From Strigops habroptila (lineage: Eukaryota; Chordata; Aves; Psittaciformes; Psittacidae): DNA of 64,000 bases. Location: contig NC_044291.2 of assembly GCF_004027225.2 (NCBI RefSeq), positions 10,524,707 to 10,588,706 on the forward strand, given 5' to 3'. The notes under the pieces were generated by a model that was not told the origin of the DNA, did no database searches, and saw only the letters and a list, made by a program, of their open reading frames with translations. How positions within the stretch are numbered: the first letter of the stretch is position 1; every line of letters starts with the position of its first letter. Shown here one piece after another: positions 14,495 through 26,700 of the stretch. Made by a program: the position numbers and the translations under genes.

Positions 14495-17400
14495 GTGATT
14501 CTCTGCTTAGTTTGCAGTGCTGCTGTCTCCTGGTGAAGGGTGGGTGGATCATGGCTGTGCAGGTGCCTGGTTATCACCACTGAATCCTGGTGCTTGGAGA
14601 TGAGGGACTGTAGCTCCCACATGCTCTGTGGGGTGTTGGAGGTGCCCTGCTCTTTGCAGGATCACATTTGAACTCAGGGCTCTCTGCTAGTGGCTTGTGC
14701 TGCAGGATGGAGCAGACTGGAATCTGCTGGGTTTGAGAGTTAGGAGTGATTTTTGCAGTGAGCAGCAAACCCTCTGGGAGGGGGATTTGGGGACTCCCAT
14801 GGCCTTGGAATCCTGCAGTCCCACAGAGACTTTTATTTTCCTTTATTAATGTTATTTTATTACTATTTGTAAACCCCCCTATCTCGTGGGATTCCTTTTC
14901 CCAAACCTGTGAGACTGCTTGATTTAGACAGAGACACTCTCCTGTTTGTCTTTCCTTTTGCCTCTTAGAAGCATTTTGCCATGGAGAGGGGAGGCTTTGT
15001 GTGAGCCTGGGCAGCTCCTAGGAGACAGGGCCATGTCAAACACCTCTCACCACTTGCTGCCTGTGCTGGGGAGGAACAACACAAGCCATAGTCTTGACGC
15101 TGTCGTGGGGACTGTGGTGAAGGAGACAAGGACATGACAGGGCTGGGCTGGTGCACACTCTGCTTGCACTAGCAGGGGTTCAGGATACCTGGGACTGCAG
15201 AGAAGATGGTTTGCTTGTTCCCTCACAGGACTGCTTGGTGCTGTGTGTGCTGTGGGTTGAGATGTGCTGGTCACTGATGGCTGGGGATGCTGTGCACTGA
15301 AACATGCAATCCTGGGCTATTTTTTTGGGGGGGTAAGTAAATTTGCTGGGATAAAGCTTTAATTTGGATGGGTGGCACATGGAGATCACTGGGAATGTCA
15401 GCAAGTGGGTTCAGCTCAACAAAGGAGGGGAAGAGCTTTTGATAAGCCTGAAGGGAGGAACATTTTGAAGCACCTTGGAAATGACCCTGTACCTCTGAGC
15501 AGTGCTCATCCCACTTGTGTGCTGGTTCCTGATTGTCCAGGACAGCTTTTACACCATTTAACTGTGTCTGTGGTGCTCAGGCATCAACAGGGCTTCTGGG
15601 GGATGTGGTGAGAGATAGATGGATGTTGGGGACAGTGGCTGAGTCCTTCTTCAACCCTCTTGTCAGGAGGTGACAGCAGCACTGACAGTGACCCCAGCCA
15701 GTCCAGAGCCTCTCTCATGGGGACCTCCATCTGTGATCTTGCTGTTAGATGCAGCTGCAAGAGAGGGGGTTTGAGCCTCTGTGAGGTTCCTCTGCACACC
15801 CAGGGCTGGGGTGCTGACTGGTCCCCAGCCTGGGGACAGGAGGAAGGGCAAGCTCTTGCAATACTCTGTAATGTAAATACATGTGACTTGGTTCCTCTCC
15901 CAGGGTTGTTGCCAGTGCTGCCTGTGAGGAGAGGGGAGGAAGGTCAGGATGGGTGGAAGGGGTTCATTCTCTCCCTGGCTCTGTGTCCAGGGCTCTCTTA
16001 CATGTCAGAAGATGTGGTAAAGGGTGTGACACCTCTGGTTTCAGCTCGTTATGGTTTGGATGAGCTCTGATGTTGGTGAGCTGTGCTGGAGGTGAAGACT
16101 CCACTGCTGGGGAGAGCCAGGCCTGCTCCACTGATTGTACCTGGGTCTACAGGGAGAGCACAGAGCAGCCACGGGGATGTGTTTCTGAATGCCAAGGTGC
16201 AAATATCTCCTTGGGCAGCTGGGACAGGGAACTGCAGGATGTGATGGTACATGGAGATTTAGATTAGGCAGAAGCTCTTCCCTGTGAGGGTGCTGAGGCG
16301 CTGGCACAGGGTGCCCAGAGAAGCTGTGGCTGCTCCATCCCTAGCAGTGTTCAAGGCCAGGTTGGACACAGGGGCTTGGAGCAACCTGCTCTAGTGGAAG
16401 GTGTCCCTGCCCGTGGCAGGAGTTGGAACTGGAGGAGCTTTGAAGTCTATTCCAACACAAACCACTCTGGGATTCTGCTTGCCTCCCACACCTCTGACAT
16501 TGCCAGCCTTGCTGGGAAATGGGCATCCATCTCCCCCTGTACTCAAATCCAGAGGCATTATGAGAAAAGACAGATGTGTTGGAGCTGCTGAGAAACCCCA
16601 AATTATAGGGCTGCTGGTGCTCAGGCTCTGCCCGTCCTGCACTGCTTGTGTATCCCCTGCATCATGATTAGGGCAGCAAAGCCACTGCTGTGCTGAATGA
16701 GCAGCAATTAAAGACTAAATCACTTCTTTGCTATGGTTCCCTGTTTACCCCACCCTGAGCTCTGGGTGCCTGTGGTGGGGGCAGCTGGAGCCTGTTGTGC
16801 TCCCAGGCATTGCTGCTGAGAGGCTGGGCAGCAGGAGAGCAGCACAATGGTGCTACAGTTTCACCATGGTTGTGCCTGGTGCCATGGTTGTACCTGTGTG
16901 CAGGAGGCTCCAGTGGTGCAGTGTCCATGGGGATGGATGTGGGTGCTTCCCTGAGCAGGAAGGTGCCTCTGGCAGCCCAAGTGGTCTGTGTTCTGGGTCT
17001 TTTTTGCTCCAGTGATCTCTGAGCTGCACATCATCCACCTCACATCATGCTGTGCTGTGTGAAGCAGGGACCAGGAGGCACCTGACTCCTTTCCACCATG
17101 GGGCAGGAGCTTTGTATGGGAGCTGCCAGCAGAGAGTCCTGCAAGGCCTTCACAGGCTCTGGATGCCTTAGGAGGCACGTTACCAGTGAGTGGCATTAGC
17201 TGCCTGCTTGGCTGGGTGCCTTCTCAGGATCCTTGCGGGTTGTCAAGGCTAGGGCTGAGCACTGGGGGGGGCAGGCAGCCCAAACAGAGCCATGCTCTTT
17301 GTCTGGAGGCCTTTGGAGACTTCCAGATCATTATTTTTCTCTTCTCTGACACCCTGTGATTTATGGCAGTGGTACAATAGGTGTCCGTTGGCAGTGATTG

Positions 17401-18770
17401 TGCTGTCCAGAAAGCATCTCTCCCTCCCTCCTTCCTTCCATCCATCCCTCCCTTGCTCTGTCCCTTCTGTTGCTGGTCCTGCAGTTTCAGGCAGTTTTGC
17501 TGGTGTAAATTCAGCTGAATGAAACCTGTGCCCCTGCCAGAGAATGAGCCAAACTCTGGGGGAGAAGGCAGCTTTTCTAGGGAGCAAACAGCCTTTCCAA
17601 GCTGCTGCCTCTGCGCCAGGCCCCTTGGGCTGGGGGTTGTGATGGTGGAGCTGGGGGGATGTTTTGGGGTACCTGGAGGCACTGAGCTTGGTGCTGTGTG
17701 TCCTGGCACAGCCTGCCATGGGCTCGGTGGCACATCCTGGCTTCAGACGGCTCCATCTTGCACCAGAATCACAAGTTGGGCTCTTCTGCTTTTATGGATA
17801 GGGGTGTGTGTGTCATGGGTCCACTATGGGATGAGGGACACTGCTCTGCCCTAGTGGGGGGATTAACCTGAGACCCCACAGCTTGGGCTGGAGTGTTTGC
17901 ACTGGGTCTGCATAAGGGCAACATAAGAAGTTGTGTTGCACTAATCCTGCACTGTTCACCTCTGTGGGAGAAGCCTGGGTGGGTGTTTCTGATCCTGAAG
18001 GGCTACTGGGCTGTGCTGGTTCCCCTGCTCTGTGGCTGGGAAGATCTCTCCATCAAGGCTCCCATTTGTGTGTCTGTGCACTTCTCCCTGTCAGATTGGA
18101 TCCTGTGGCAGGTTCCTGGGTGGTGGTTTGATGGCTGTGGGTGAGGAGGGCAGAGGGGTGCCACTGTACCATCTGCAGGGTGCTGGCCACAGGGAAACCA
18201 TGCAGTTCCTCCTGGTGCAGAGCCTCCCTGCTGCTCTGAGCCCCAGCACACCAGCAGGTTGTGGGCTGGAACTGGAGCCTTGCAAGGCTGTCCTGAGCAC
18301 CCAGCAGCAGCAGGGCAGCATCTCCAGTGTCCTGGAGAGCTACTTATGGACTAGTGAAGCCCTGATGGGGCTGGTTGTCTGTTTTAAATGCAATGAGGGT
18401 GCTGAGCAGAGCCTCTGGGGTGCACTTTGTGCATGGCACATGAAGGGCCGTGGCTGCAGCTGAGCATGGGTCTGTGTTCTGCTGTCTGTGACACTGGAGC
18501 TAGGGAATCTCCACCCCTCCTCTCCTCTCTGCATGCAGGCAGGGCTGGGCAGTGCGGTGATGGTGGGGGGCAGATGTGCCCCATTTGTGCAGAGCTGGCC
18601 AGGGAAGCTCAGTGCAGGGGACCTGGCAGCAGGGTGTGCAGGGGAAGGCTGGGGCAAGGCACAGACATACCCTTGCGGCAGGTAAAAACGAAGGGTGCTG
18701 CAGAGCCTGTGATGTCCCCTGTGCACAGCTCCTCGTCCTGCTGTGTCTCATCTCCTCTTTTCTCTGGCAG
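14495..18770 (+). other. Interval between candidate RGS3 first exon and exon at 18771
   Basis: Apart from a CR1 at 16265-16480 I see no exon. A GT-rich to C-rich transition with a TCCC/TTCC run lies at about 17420-17460. Human long RGS3 has further N-terminal residues whose exons I could not locate here. Confidence 0.5.
16265..16480 (+). mobile_element. CR1 fragment, plus orientation
   Basis: Begins at GGCAGAAGCTCTTCCCTGTG, 5'-truncated, and ends after ACAAACCACTCTGGGATTCTG. Confidence 0.9.
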
Positions 18771-18917
18771 GGACAGGGCAGAGTCCTCAGTTGCTGGAGC
18801 TGGAGCATCTGCCCCTGGCGAAGGGGCGATGTGGGGCTGCACGATCCCCCCCACAGCAGCAGAGGGGAGCCTCGGGGAGCAGGAGGAAGATCAGCCATGC
18901 ACGGGTGAAGGGGAAAG
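18771..18917 (+). CDS. RGS3: RGS3 N-terminal exon of the longest form
   Basis: The exon is 147 nt between acceptor TCTCTGGCAG and donor GAAAG|GTGAGTG. It enters with one base borrowed and leaves one base over. It encodes a low-complexity, Gln- and Ser-rich stretch ending RRKISHARVKGKG. That C-terminal motif parallels RKRITHAK in the human long RGS3 just before its C2 domain, from memory. Its last base joins the 25191 exon to give GQLKLSIE. The front half is not conserved with what I remember of human. Confidence 0.75.
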
Positions 18918-20250
18918 GTGAGTGATGGGGTGTGAGGGGAGTGGTGGGCCAGTGGAGGCCCAGCCAGGAGTGTGTGGAGCCATGGGGGGGATGGCATCGG
19001 TGTGCATCCAGCACCCTGGATCTACAAGAGATCGTGTCCTTTTCCATCCCAGAGAGGTCAATATATTTAGTATTACTTCAGCTGGATGCAGGCTGGGAAA
19101 TGGAGCTGGCCACACAGCACTGACAGCAGCATCCACACTGGCAGCAGGTCTGCTCAGAACCTGTGCTGGGCTGCACCCTTGTCCCTCTGACCTTCACTTG
19201 TCAGGGCTGAGCTCTCCCATTGCTCACCTCTGCCCAGGCCCAGGGCAGTGGGAGCTGTGAATTGGCCACTCGCACTCTGAAAGCCTCTTGTGGGGCTGGT
19301 CCAGGCTCAGCACAGCCCCCGATGCTGCTGGGACCCTGCGGCCTCGCAGCAGTGCCACGAGGAGCCAGAGTCATTGAGTGTGGTGTTTCCTGCAGCACGG
19401 GATGGTGTGGGAGCACGTCCACCCGGCTGGGGACTGCTGGAGATCAGCCTGGGGGTCCTGGCACTGTGGGGAGCAGGACTGCTTGGGTTCATGGGTGGGA
19501 AGCAGAGAGTGGGACAGTCCAGCCTTTGGGGAGGTTTGTTGGGGTCTTTTCAGAGGAACATCTCTATCATTCCCCTGCATTCTCCAGAGCTGTTGTTAGC
19601 TCTGAGTGCCTCCCAGTGAGCTGTGGTGCAGCATCTGGAGCTGGTGGGTGCATCGCCAGCTCCTAGGTGATGGAGGGGGCAGCTCTGGGCCCCTGCAAAA
19701 TGACCCCATGAGCCTGGGGGGCTGAGTGTCTTTGTCTTGTCAGATGGAGCCAGGAGAGGGCTGGTCTCTGCTCCCAAGGAACAAGGGACAGGACAAGAGG
19801 AAACGGCCTCAAGCTGCACCAGGGGAGGTTTAGATGGAGATGAGGAACAATTCCTTCCCCAAAGGGTGCTCAGGCATTGGAACGGGCTGCCCAGGGCAGT
19901 GCTGGAGTCACCGTCCCTGCAAGTGTTCACACACTGTGTAGGCAAGGCCCTCAGTGCCATGGGTTAGTGGTGGCCTTGGCAGTGCTGGGGAATGGTTGGA
20001 CTTGATGATCTTAAAGGTCTTTTCCAACCCAGTTGATTCTGTGAATCTGTGAGAGCCGAGCAGGCACCCCATGCCCTGCCATCTCTTTCTTGGGTCACCC
20101 CACAGACTAATTCTCTGCACCCTTTCCTTGCCCGCAGTAATTTCCCCAGAGCTGTGGGTTCTGCTGTGGGACATGTGGTAGCAACCCCCCTGGCACTAAC
20201 AGCCAGGGGGTTACTTCCAGCCTGGCATGCTGCAGAGGAGGGCAAACGTG
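18918..20250 (+). other. RGS3 intron sequence
   Basis: Contains a CR1 at 19745-20052. No other exon is recognised. Confidence 0.6.
19745..20052 (+). mobile_element. CR1 fragment, plus orientation (second subfamily)
   Basis: Features are GGACAGGACAAGAGGAAACG, GAACAATTCCTTCCCCAAAG, GGCTGCCCAGGGCAGTGCTG and terminal GTTGATTCTGTGAATCTGTG. Its 3' sequence differs from the main group in this window. Confidence 0.88.
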
Positions 20251-20720
20251 TCAAGGTTTCCCCTTTCCCGGTGCATGAGCAGCGTGGCCGTGGGGCGGTG
20301 CTGCCGTGGGGTGCTCGGGGAGCGCAGGGCCCTGCCCGCATCCCCACCCGTGCCTGTGGTTGGGGCTCGGGTCTGTTTGCTCAGGCAGGTGCGGTCCCCG
20401 TTCAAACCCGCGGGGCCAATGGGAGCGGCGCTGTCCCAACGGGCGGCGGTTGGACGCGTCCCATGGGATCCCGCTGCCGGTCCCTGCCTGCGGAGCGGCC
20501 GCCCGGCTGTCCCGGCTGGGCAGGGGCGGCTCCGGGTACTGCCGGCTTAGAGGGGTCCTGCCATGGAGCCCGGGAGCATCCGCAGGGTCTCGCTGTGCAC
20601 CCGCCGCGCTGCCCCCCTCGGAGCTTCTTTCTACCTCAGCACGTTCGGTAAGCGGCGAGCCTGCAGCGCCGGCAGCAGGCGCTGCCCGGGGACGTGGGGC
20701 ACAGGGAGCTACAGCACGTC
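20251..20720 (+). promoter_or_regulatory. CpG-island promoter of RGS3 (C2-containing form)
   Basis: CpG-rich with GC boxes such as GGGGCGGTG and CAGGGGCGGC, and without an evident TATA box. It surrounds the first coding exon at 20563 and so is the likely ubiquitous promoter of the C2+PDZ form. Confidence 0.75.
20563..20647 (+). CDS. RGS3: RGS3 alternative first coding exon (C2+PDZ form)
   Basis: The ATG in CTGCCATGG opens an 85-nt frame, [20 protein letters not shown] followed by ASFYLSTF, ending at donor TTCG|GTAAGCG with one base over. An in-frame TAG lies at 20548-20550, so the ATG is the start. Joining to 25191 gives [12 protein letters not shown], matching the N-terminus of a known mammalian RGS3 form (LTTFGQLRLSID) as I remember it. 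Together with downstream exons, 1,575 nt (525 codons) of this form are in the window with no phase error. Confidence 0.9.
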
Positions 20721-23700
20721 ATGGCCAAAGCTCTGTGGCGGGAATGGGCTGCAGAGCTGCTCCCTGAAGGCATTAACGCTGAGCTGCTTGCTTCTGCCTC
20801 GCTGAGCTGGAATGTGGCTCATAGAGCTGGCAAAGTGGGGAGCGCCCTGAAACCAAGCGGCAGGTGCTGAGGTGTGCGGCAGCAGCCGGATGCGAAACAC
20901 CCAGGTCATTCTGCCCCTTGGATGGGCACGAGCTGGGATTGCTCCTAGGGGTGGCTGGAGTGTGGCCCCCACTAGGGCAGAGCCCCATCTTCCTTCTGTG
21001 CTCCGTGTGGAGGGTCTTTCTGTGGCTGCCTCAGTTTTGCTGCATGGGTTCGAGGAAGCCCGTAGGCAGTGGTGGCTGTGTGGGCTGGAGCTGGCCCAGC
21101 AGCAGTGCCATGGCTGTTGCCTGTGGTGTGTGATGGCTCATCAGATGGGTGCCCTTCGCAGTGCCACTGTTTAAGCAGCAGTTTTCTTTCAAAGCTTCTG
21201 CTTGTTTTAGTGAGCAGTGTTAGATTGTGCAGTGTGCTGTCAGAGAGGGAACCAGGGGGGGTTACCTGAGCAGAGCGGGGTGTCCCTTCCCAGGGCAGCC
21301 AGGGATACTGCTCCTTCCTCCTTCTGGCTTGGGAGCATCCATCTGCTGAGGATAGCCTAGCCTGGGAGCTGAAGCCCTCCCATCTTTGTCCGCAGGACTT
21401 ATCCATGCCAAATAATGTGAGTTTTGTGGTGCCTCTTGGCTCTAAAGTCCAGGCCAAGCATCATCTCTGCAGCCACAGTTCCCTTCATGGGCTGACCATC
21501 CCAGCAAGATGTGGTTGTGTTGCGCTTGGAGCAGGAGAGCAGTAGCAGGACAGGGCCAGCTCTGCCCTGTCCATGTGGGTGACCAAAGAGAGGGCCTTCA
21601 AAAGGGCCAGGGCCAGGGCCTGAGGTTGTAGATGGTATCTGGGGGTGCTCTGTCTTGTGCCCATGGGGACCTCCCGCCCCAGCAGTTCTCTGACACTGCT
21701 TTCTTCTGGTAAGAATCCCCTGATGTGTGCACTGATGCCTCTTGGCTGTCCCAGCCAGGGCAAAACCTGCTTTTTTCCTATAATAAACCAAAAAAGGATT
21801 TAAAGAGCAGAGCCCCAGATTTTCTATTTGTCAGAGATCATCAGTAAGGAACAGATTTTCCTGCCTGCCAGGTCTGTTCCCAAAGGAGAACATTCACATG
21901 TCCCCTCCCTGAGCCTGGCAAACTTCTCTCATGGGTGGGAATCTGTTTGATTACCATCTTGTGCTTGTTCATAGCTGGTTTTCCCCTGTTCTCCTTGTGC
22001 CAGCTTTGTTCATCAGCTTGAATTGCCTCTCCCAGCCCTGTGGGGTCCAGATAGATGGCGGCCTGGGCACCCTCTCTGCTGCAGCCCTGCTCTCTGTGAT
22101 GGGGTGCGCACCCAGGTGCTGCCTGCAGATCCTGTTGTGAGGCGAGCTGTCTGCTCTTCTGTTTCCCTCTGGCCTTTCTCTGCACCTACTTTCATTTGCA
22201 TGAAGCTTTACTGAACACTGGTGGCCTGGCCAAGCTGTGCCAGGGCCTCTCTGCTGAAGCTGTTTCCCTTAGGTCAGGTTAGAGATGCATCCAAAGAGAT
22301 AAACCCGGGGAATAGATAGTGGTTCTCTGACCCTCTGGTCTTGGAGTGAGGTAGGAATGCAGCCCAAGAGCTTGCCTTGTGTTTCTACCCAGCCAGATCT
22401 GGAGGAAGGTCACTGCCCCGTGCATCTGAGAACATGCAACTGGTCTGTCCAAGGGCAGACACTTGTGTAGCAGATCCCTTCTGCCAGCTGAGGCTGGGTC
22501 AGCTCTTTCTGACAGCATCTTCCCTCTCTGATCCCAGCCCCATCCAAGCACTGGAATTTTTACGAAGCCAATGGGTGCTTCCCTGGCATGAGCAGGCTGG
22601 GAACCCTTTCGGGCAGAAGGGCTGGCTGGGGTGTTCTGGGGTGTGTGATTTGACCCTTCATGTACTTTGGAAACACTTGGGAGCAAATGCATTGAGAAGG
22701 GTCATCTGTTCCTCATGGGAAGGAGAGGACCTTTCCCACTCATACTCCCAGACCTTTTCTACTAGGGGCCAATTTGTGGTACTTCTGAAGAAGGCAAAAT
22801 GCCCATTTTCTCCCAGCTCTTTGGTGCTGCTGAAGCCTACGGCACAGAGGCCGCAGGCACTCTCATAGAATCCCAGAATGGTTTGAGTTGGAAGGGACCT
22901 TGAAGCTGATCCAGTTCCAACCCCCTGCCACGGGCAGGGACACCTTCCACTAGAGCAGGTTGCTCCAAGCCCCTGTGTCCAACCTGGCCTTGAACACTGC
23001 CAGGGATGGGGCAGCCACAGCTTCTCTGGGCACCCTGTGCCAGCACCTCAGCACCCTCACAGGGAAGAGCTTCTGCCTAAGAGCTCATCTCAATCTCCCC
23101 TCTGGCAGGTTAAAGCCATTCCCCTTGGCCTGTCCCTGCACCAGAAGCAGCAGTCCTGCACACGATGCACGAGGCTGTGGTCCTGTGTGACCTGACCTGA
23201 TTTACAGAAGCCTGAGCCCCATGAGCTGCCCCAGGAGCTGAGCAGCCCCAGCCGTGCCCAGGCCAGTGCTGGGTTTAGAGCCTCCTCCCCTAAAGAACCA
23301 GCACAAAAGCTTCCTTTCTCCTCCCTGGGGCCCATTCATCACCGGGCTGACTCCTCGTCATGCTTGGTTAGTTGGGGGCATTTTGCTCTCGGGTTGTAAC
23401 GGTTGTTACATGCTAATAGAGGAGCAGTGAGAGTGTTCCCACAGAGCCAGAGATCTGGAGATAGCAGGGGGGTTACAGCCTTGGTCCAGAAGGCTGGGAT
23501 GGCAGCGTGAAACAGGGGTCAGTGTTCTCACTGTTGTACAGCAGTGTTAGCTGCAATAGAGCTCTCCTGACCTACCCTGCCTGGGGCTTGTCCTCACTTT
23601 CTCACCTTGCTCTCACTCATATGTAACTGCACACGAAGCCATGCATTTCCACATGTGCACACACACATGGGCACACGTGTGAGCTGAGAGAGATTTGAAA

Positions 23701-26700
23701 ATGTTTTGGTTTTTTTTTTGAGTGACAAAGGAGTTTTCTGGTTGTTTCAGGTTGAACAATCCCGTGAGTTATCCCCCCTCAGCAGGCCAGGCCCTTCCGT
23801 GTGTGTTTTGCAAATGGAAATGTTGGGGTTTAATTTGCAAGCTGTTTAGGTGTCTCTAAATGATGTTTCCGTGTTTGTTTGTTGTGTTGTGTAAGCTGGA
23901 AGTCAAATGAGAAGGGGATATTTTGCTTTGGACTAAATGAAACGTTGTGCTAACTGTACTTTCAATCTTTTAATTCTCCGGGAGCGTTGGGAATGATTTA
24001 GTTTTGGGTTGGTTCAGAGCAATTATGCAGATTTCGTGGTGGCCTGGGCAGTGCTGGGGTAAAGGTTGGACTTGATGATCTTAAAGGCCTTTTCCAACCT
24101 GCTTGATTCTATGATTTCAGACCCTTGAGATCTGCCCATCCTATCCAGGCTGCAGGCGGCAGCTCCCAGGGAATCTCTTGGGAATTCAGAGCCCTCTGAG
24201 CTGCAGTGTTTCACCCAGACCCTGGCAAACACCTTGGGCCGAGTCTTTGTGCCAGTCTGAGCATTGTGGAAGGACTTCAGGGCTGATGCAGGGTTCCTGG
24301 TGCACGCGAAGGCCGGTGTGTGGCTGTTGGGAAGCTGGAGGAGCAGAGCTGCTGCCCTGGGCCCGTGCCCGTGCTCAGCGGGGGTTACACGTGGGGCTCT
24401 CCCAGAGCTGGCACAGGGCTATGACTGCTCTGGTTTTCAATGCTGGGAATCAGTTGCTGGCAGACAGGTCCAGGCAGTGCTGGAAAAGCACAAACTGCAG
24501 CTCCAGATGAAAGGTGGGAGCTCAGGGACCTGGCGTGGGCATTTCAACAGGCAGTGGGAGCTGCAGGTGGGATTTGGAGCTGTGCGAAGGCTGGATTTTG
24601 TTCTTGGCTCTGCTGTGAGCAGTGTGTTCTGCAGTTGTGGATGCTGCATGGGCTGCGGTGTCACTGCGTCCTCTCTGCTCGATAGTGCCACTGAAAATGA
24701 ACTGTTGCTGGATGTGACAGTCGGGGAAGGAATTGTTAAGGCTTTTCCACTTCCCAAAGCCATCCTGGGCAGATGAGGGATGCAGTGGGGCAAGCAGAGA
24801 GCAGGTCCTGCAGCACTGGATAGGCAAAACCAGGTTAGTGCCGTGGCGCAGGCTGCCCCTGCAGACCCTGTGCTGGCGTGTACCTGCCACCAAAGGCACC
24901 AGTTGTCCTTCTCCTTTGTCCAGGCTGTCTGCAGCTTGGCCCACTGTCACCTTCTGCAGGGGTGGCAGCCCCTTGCCCACCAGCAGCTCAGGGGAGAGGC
25001 AAAGGGGAAGTTTAATCTGGGCTGGGGCAGGATTTGAGCATCTCCATCCCTCTTCAACCAGGGCTAATTCACCCCATGGCGACTGTTTCATCTTGGTGCT
25101 TCCACTTCCCTGCTGCCATGGGCTCATGTCTCCTGCCATCAGTTTACTGTGTGCTGAGAAAACAGTATCCTCTCCTCTCCTTTCCTCTAGGCCAGCTGAA
25201 GCTGTCCATCGAGGTGCAGAGCCGCATCCTGGTGCTGCACAGTGAGTATCTCCATGGGGCTCATGGCAAGGTGGCCCCAGAGCCAGGGTGGGCTACTGAT
25301 GAGGACAGCACTGCCATGCCCTGTCTTCAAGCAATTTGGAGCTTCATGGCAGGTTCCATGTGGGGAACAAAACAGTAGGGAACAACTGTGGTAGAGTGGC
25401 ATGACTAGGAGCTCTTTGATTTAGAGGCCAACCTGAAATTTCTGGAGACCATTTCTGGGTGGCCACGGTGTGTTTTGCATCTGCTTGTCTAATTTCTTTT
25501 TTTTTTTAACTCCATGTGAAGAGAAAAAAGGCAAATATGGTTTGGAAAAGAAAATCTGAAATGTCTCCACTGAAATGTCTTTTACATTGGCTAAACCCAT
25601 TTGCCAGGGTTTCCAAATCGTTCCATTACCTCCAAATGGTGCTTTTTTAACACCACCAATATTTCTCAACACAAGTATTTCCCCTGGTCCAGGTTGGGGT
25701 TGCTGTCCCTCAAGCTGTGGCATGTCCCACTGGGTACAAGAGATGCTTCTCTATCCTTGGGGGCTCAGGCCTGGCCACTACTGCTGGGTGCTGGGGCAGG
25801 AGAGTGATGCAGCACTTGGGACACCAGCTCCATCACAGCCATGAGACAGGTCCCAGGGAACTGCATCACTGCAGCTTTCATGGTGATCATTAGAAAGGCC
25901 AACAAGAGTGTCAGGACTAGCTCTGTTCTTCAAGAAAAACCTATCTGGAGACACTTGGGGAGTCCCTTAGGGTTGCTCCCACAGTGAAGGATGTGCATGT
26001 CCTGGTCTCCTGGCACAGAGATCTTTCTACCAGGGGCTCATCAGGGCTTTGTGGTAAGTAAATGGTTAAAGAATCAAGGACAAAGCCTTGAAAAGGGTGT
26101 AAAAAAACCTCTTCAAAAAGAGTTTAAGAAGGTCAGAGTGAAAATTCCCTCCCTGTGCACAGAGGAAGTTTGTGCTGTCCTGGGCTTGGGCTCTGCAGGG
26201 TGAAAGGGGACAGCAGGGCCCTGGGGCTCCCAGTGCCCTTAGGGGTGGCCGTGCTCTGGGGGGGAAGCACCCCCATGCCAGAGACCTCCACAGCAGGGCA
26301 GGAGGGGATGGAAAAGGCTTTCTCTTGAGCAACATCCCACCTTACAGAACAGCCTCACCCTGCCTGGGTGTGATGAAATGGGGGCACAGGATGGCCTGAG
26401 CCTGGTGGGGCTGTAGGACTGGGTAAGCCACATGCAGCCCTCTTCTTCACTCTGCAGCCACAGGAGCTTGCTGCCCTGTTCTGGCTGTGCAGGCAGGCTT
26501 TGGGAGGAACCAACAGCAGGATAATGTGTTATGTGGTTTGTTTTGGGTTTTTCTCCATGCTGTGTGTGGTTCTGAGGGTCTGGCACAGGCTTTACCCCAA
26601 ATTCCTCCGTCTGGAGCAGCACCAGCATGAACTGAATGTGAGTCACTGTCTTATTCTGATGTTGTCTCAAAAAGAGGGTCTGGGAAGAGGGAAATGGTCC

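Larger units (their letters stand above)
20648..25190 (+). other. RGS3 intron after the CpG-island exon
   Basis: Holds CR1 pieces at 22864 and 24030, a short CA/TG-rich patch at about 23650-23690 and a poly-T run at about 23709. No further exon is seen. Confidence 0.7.
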
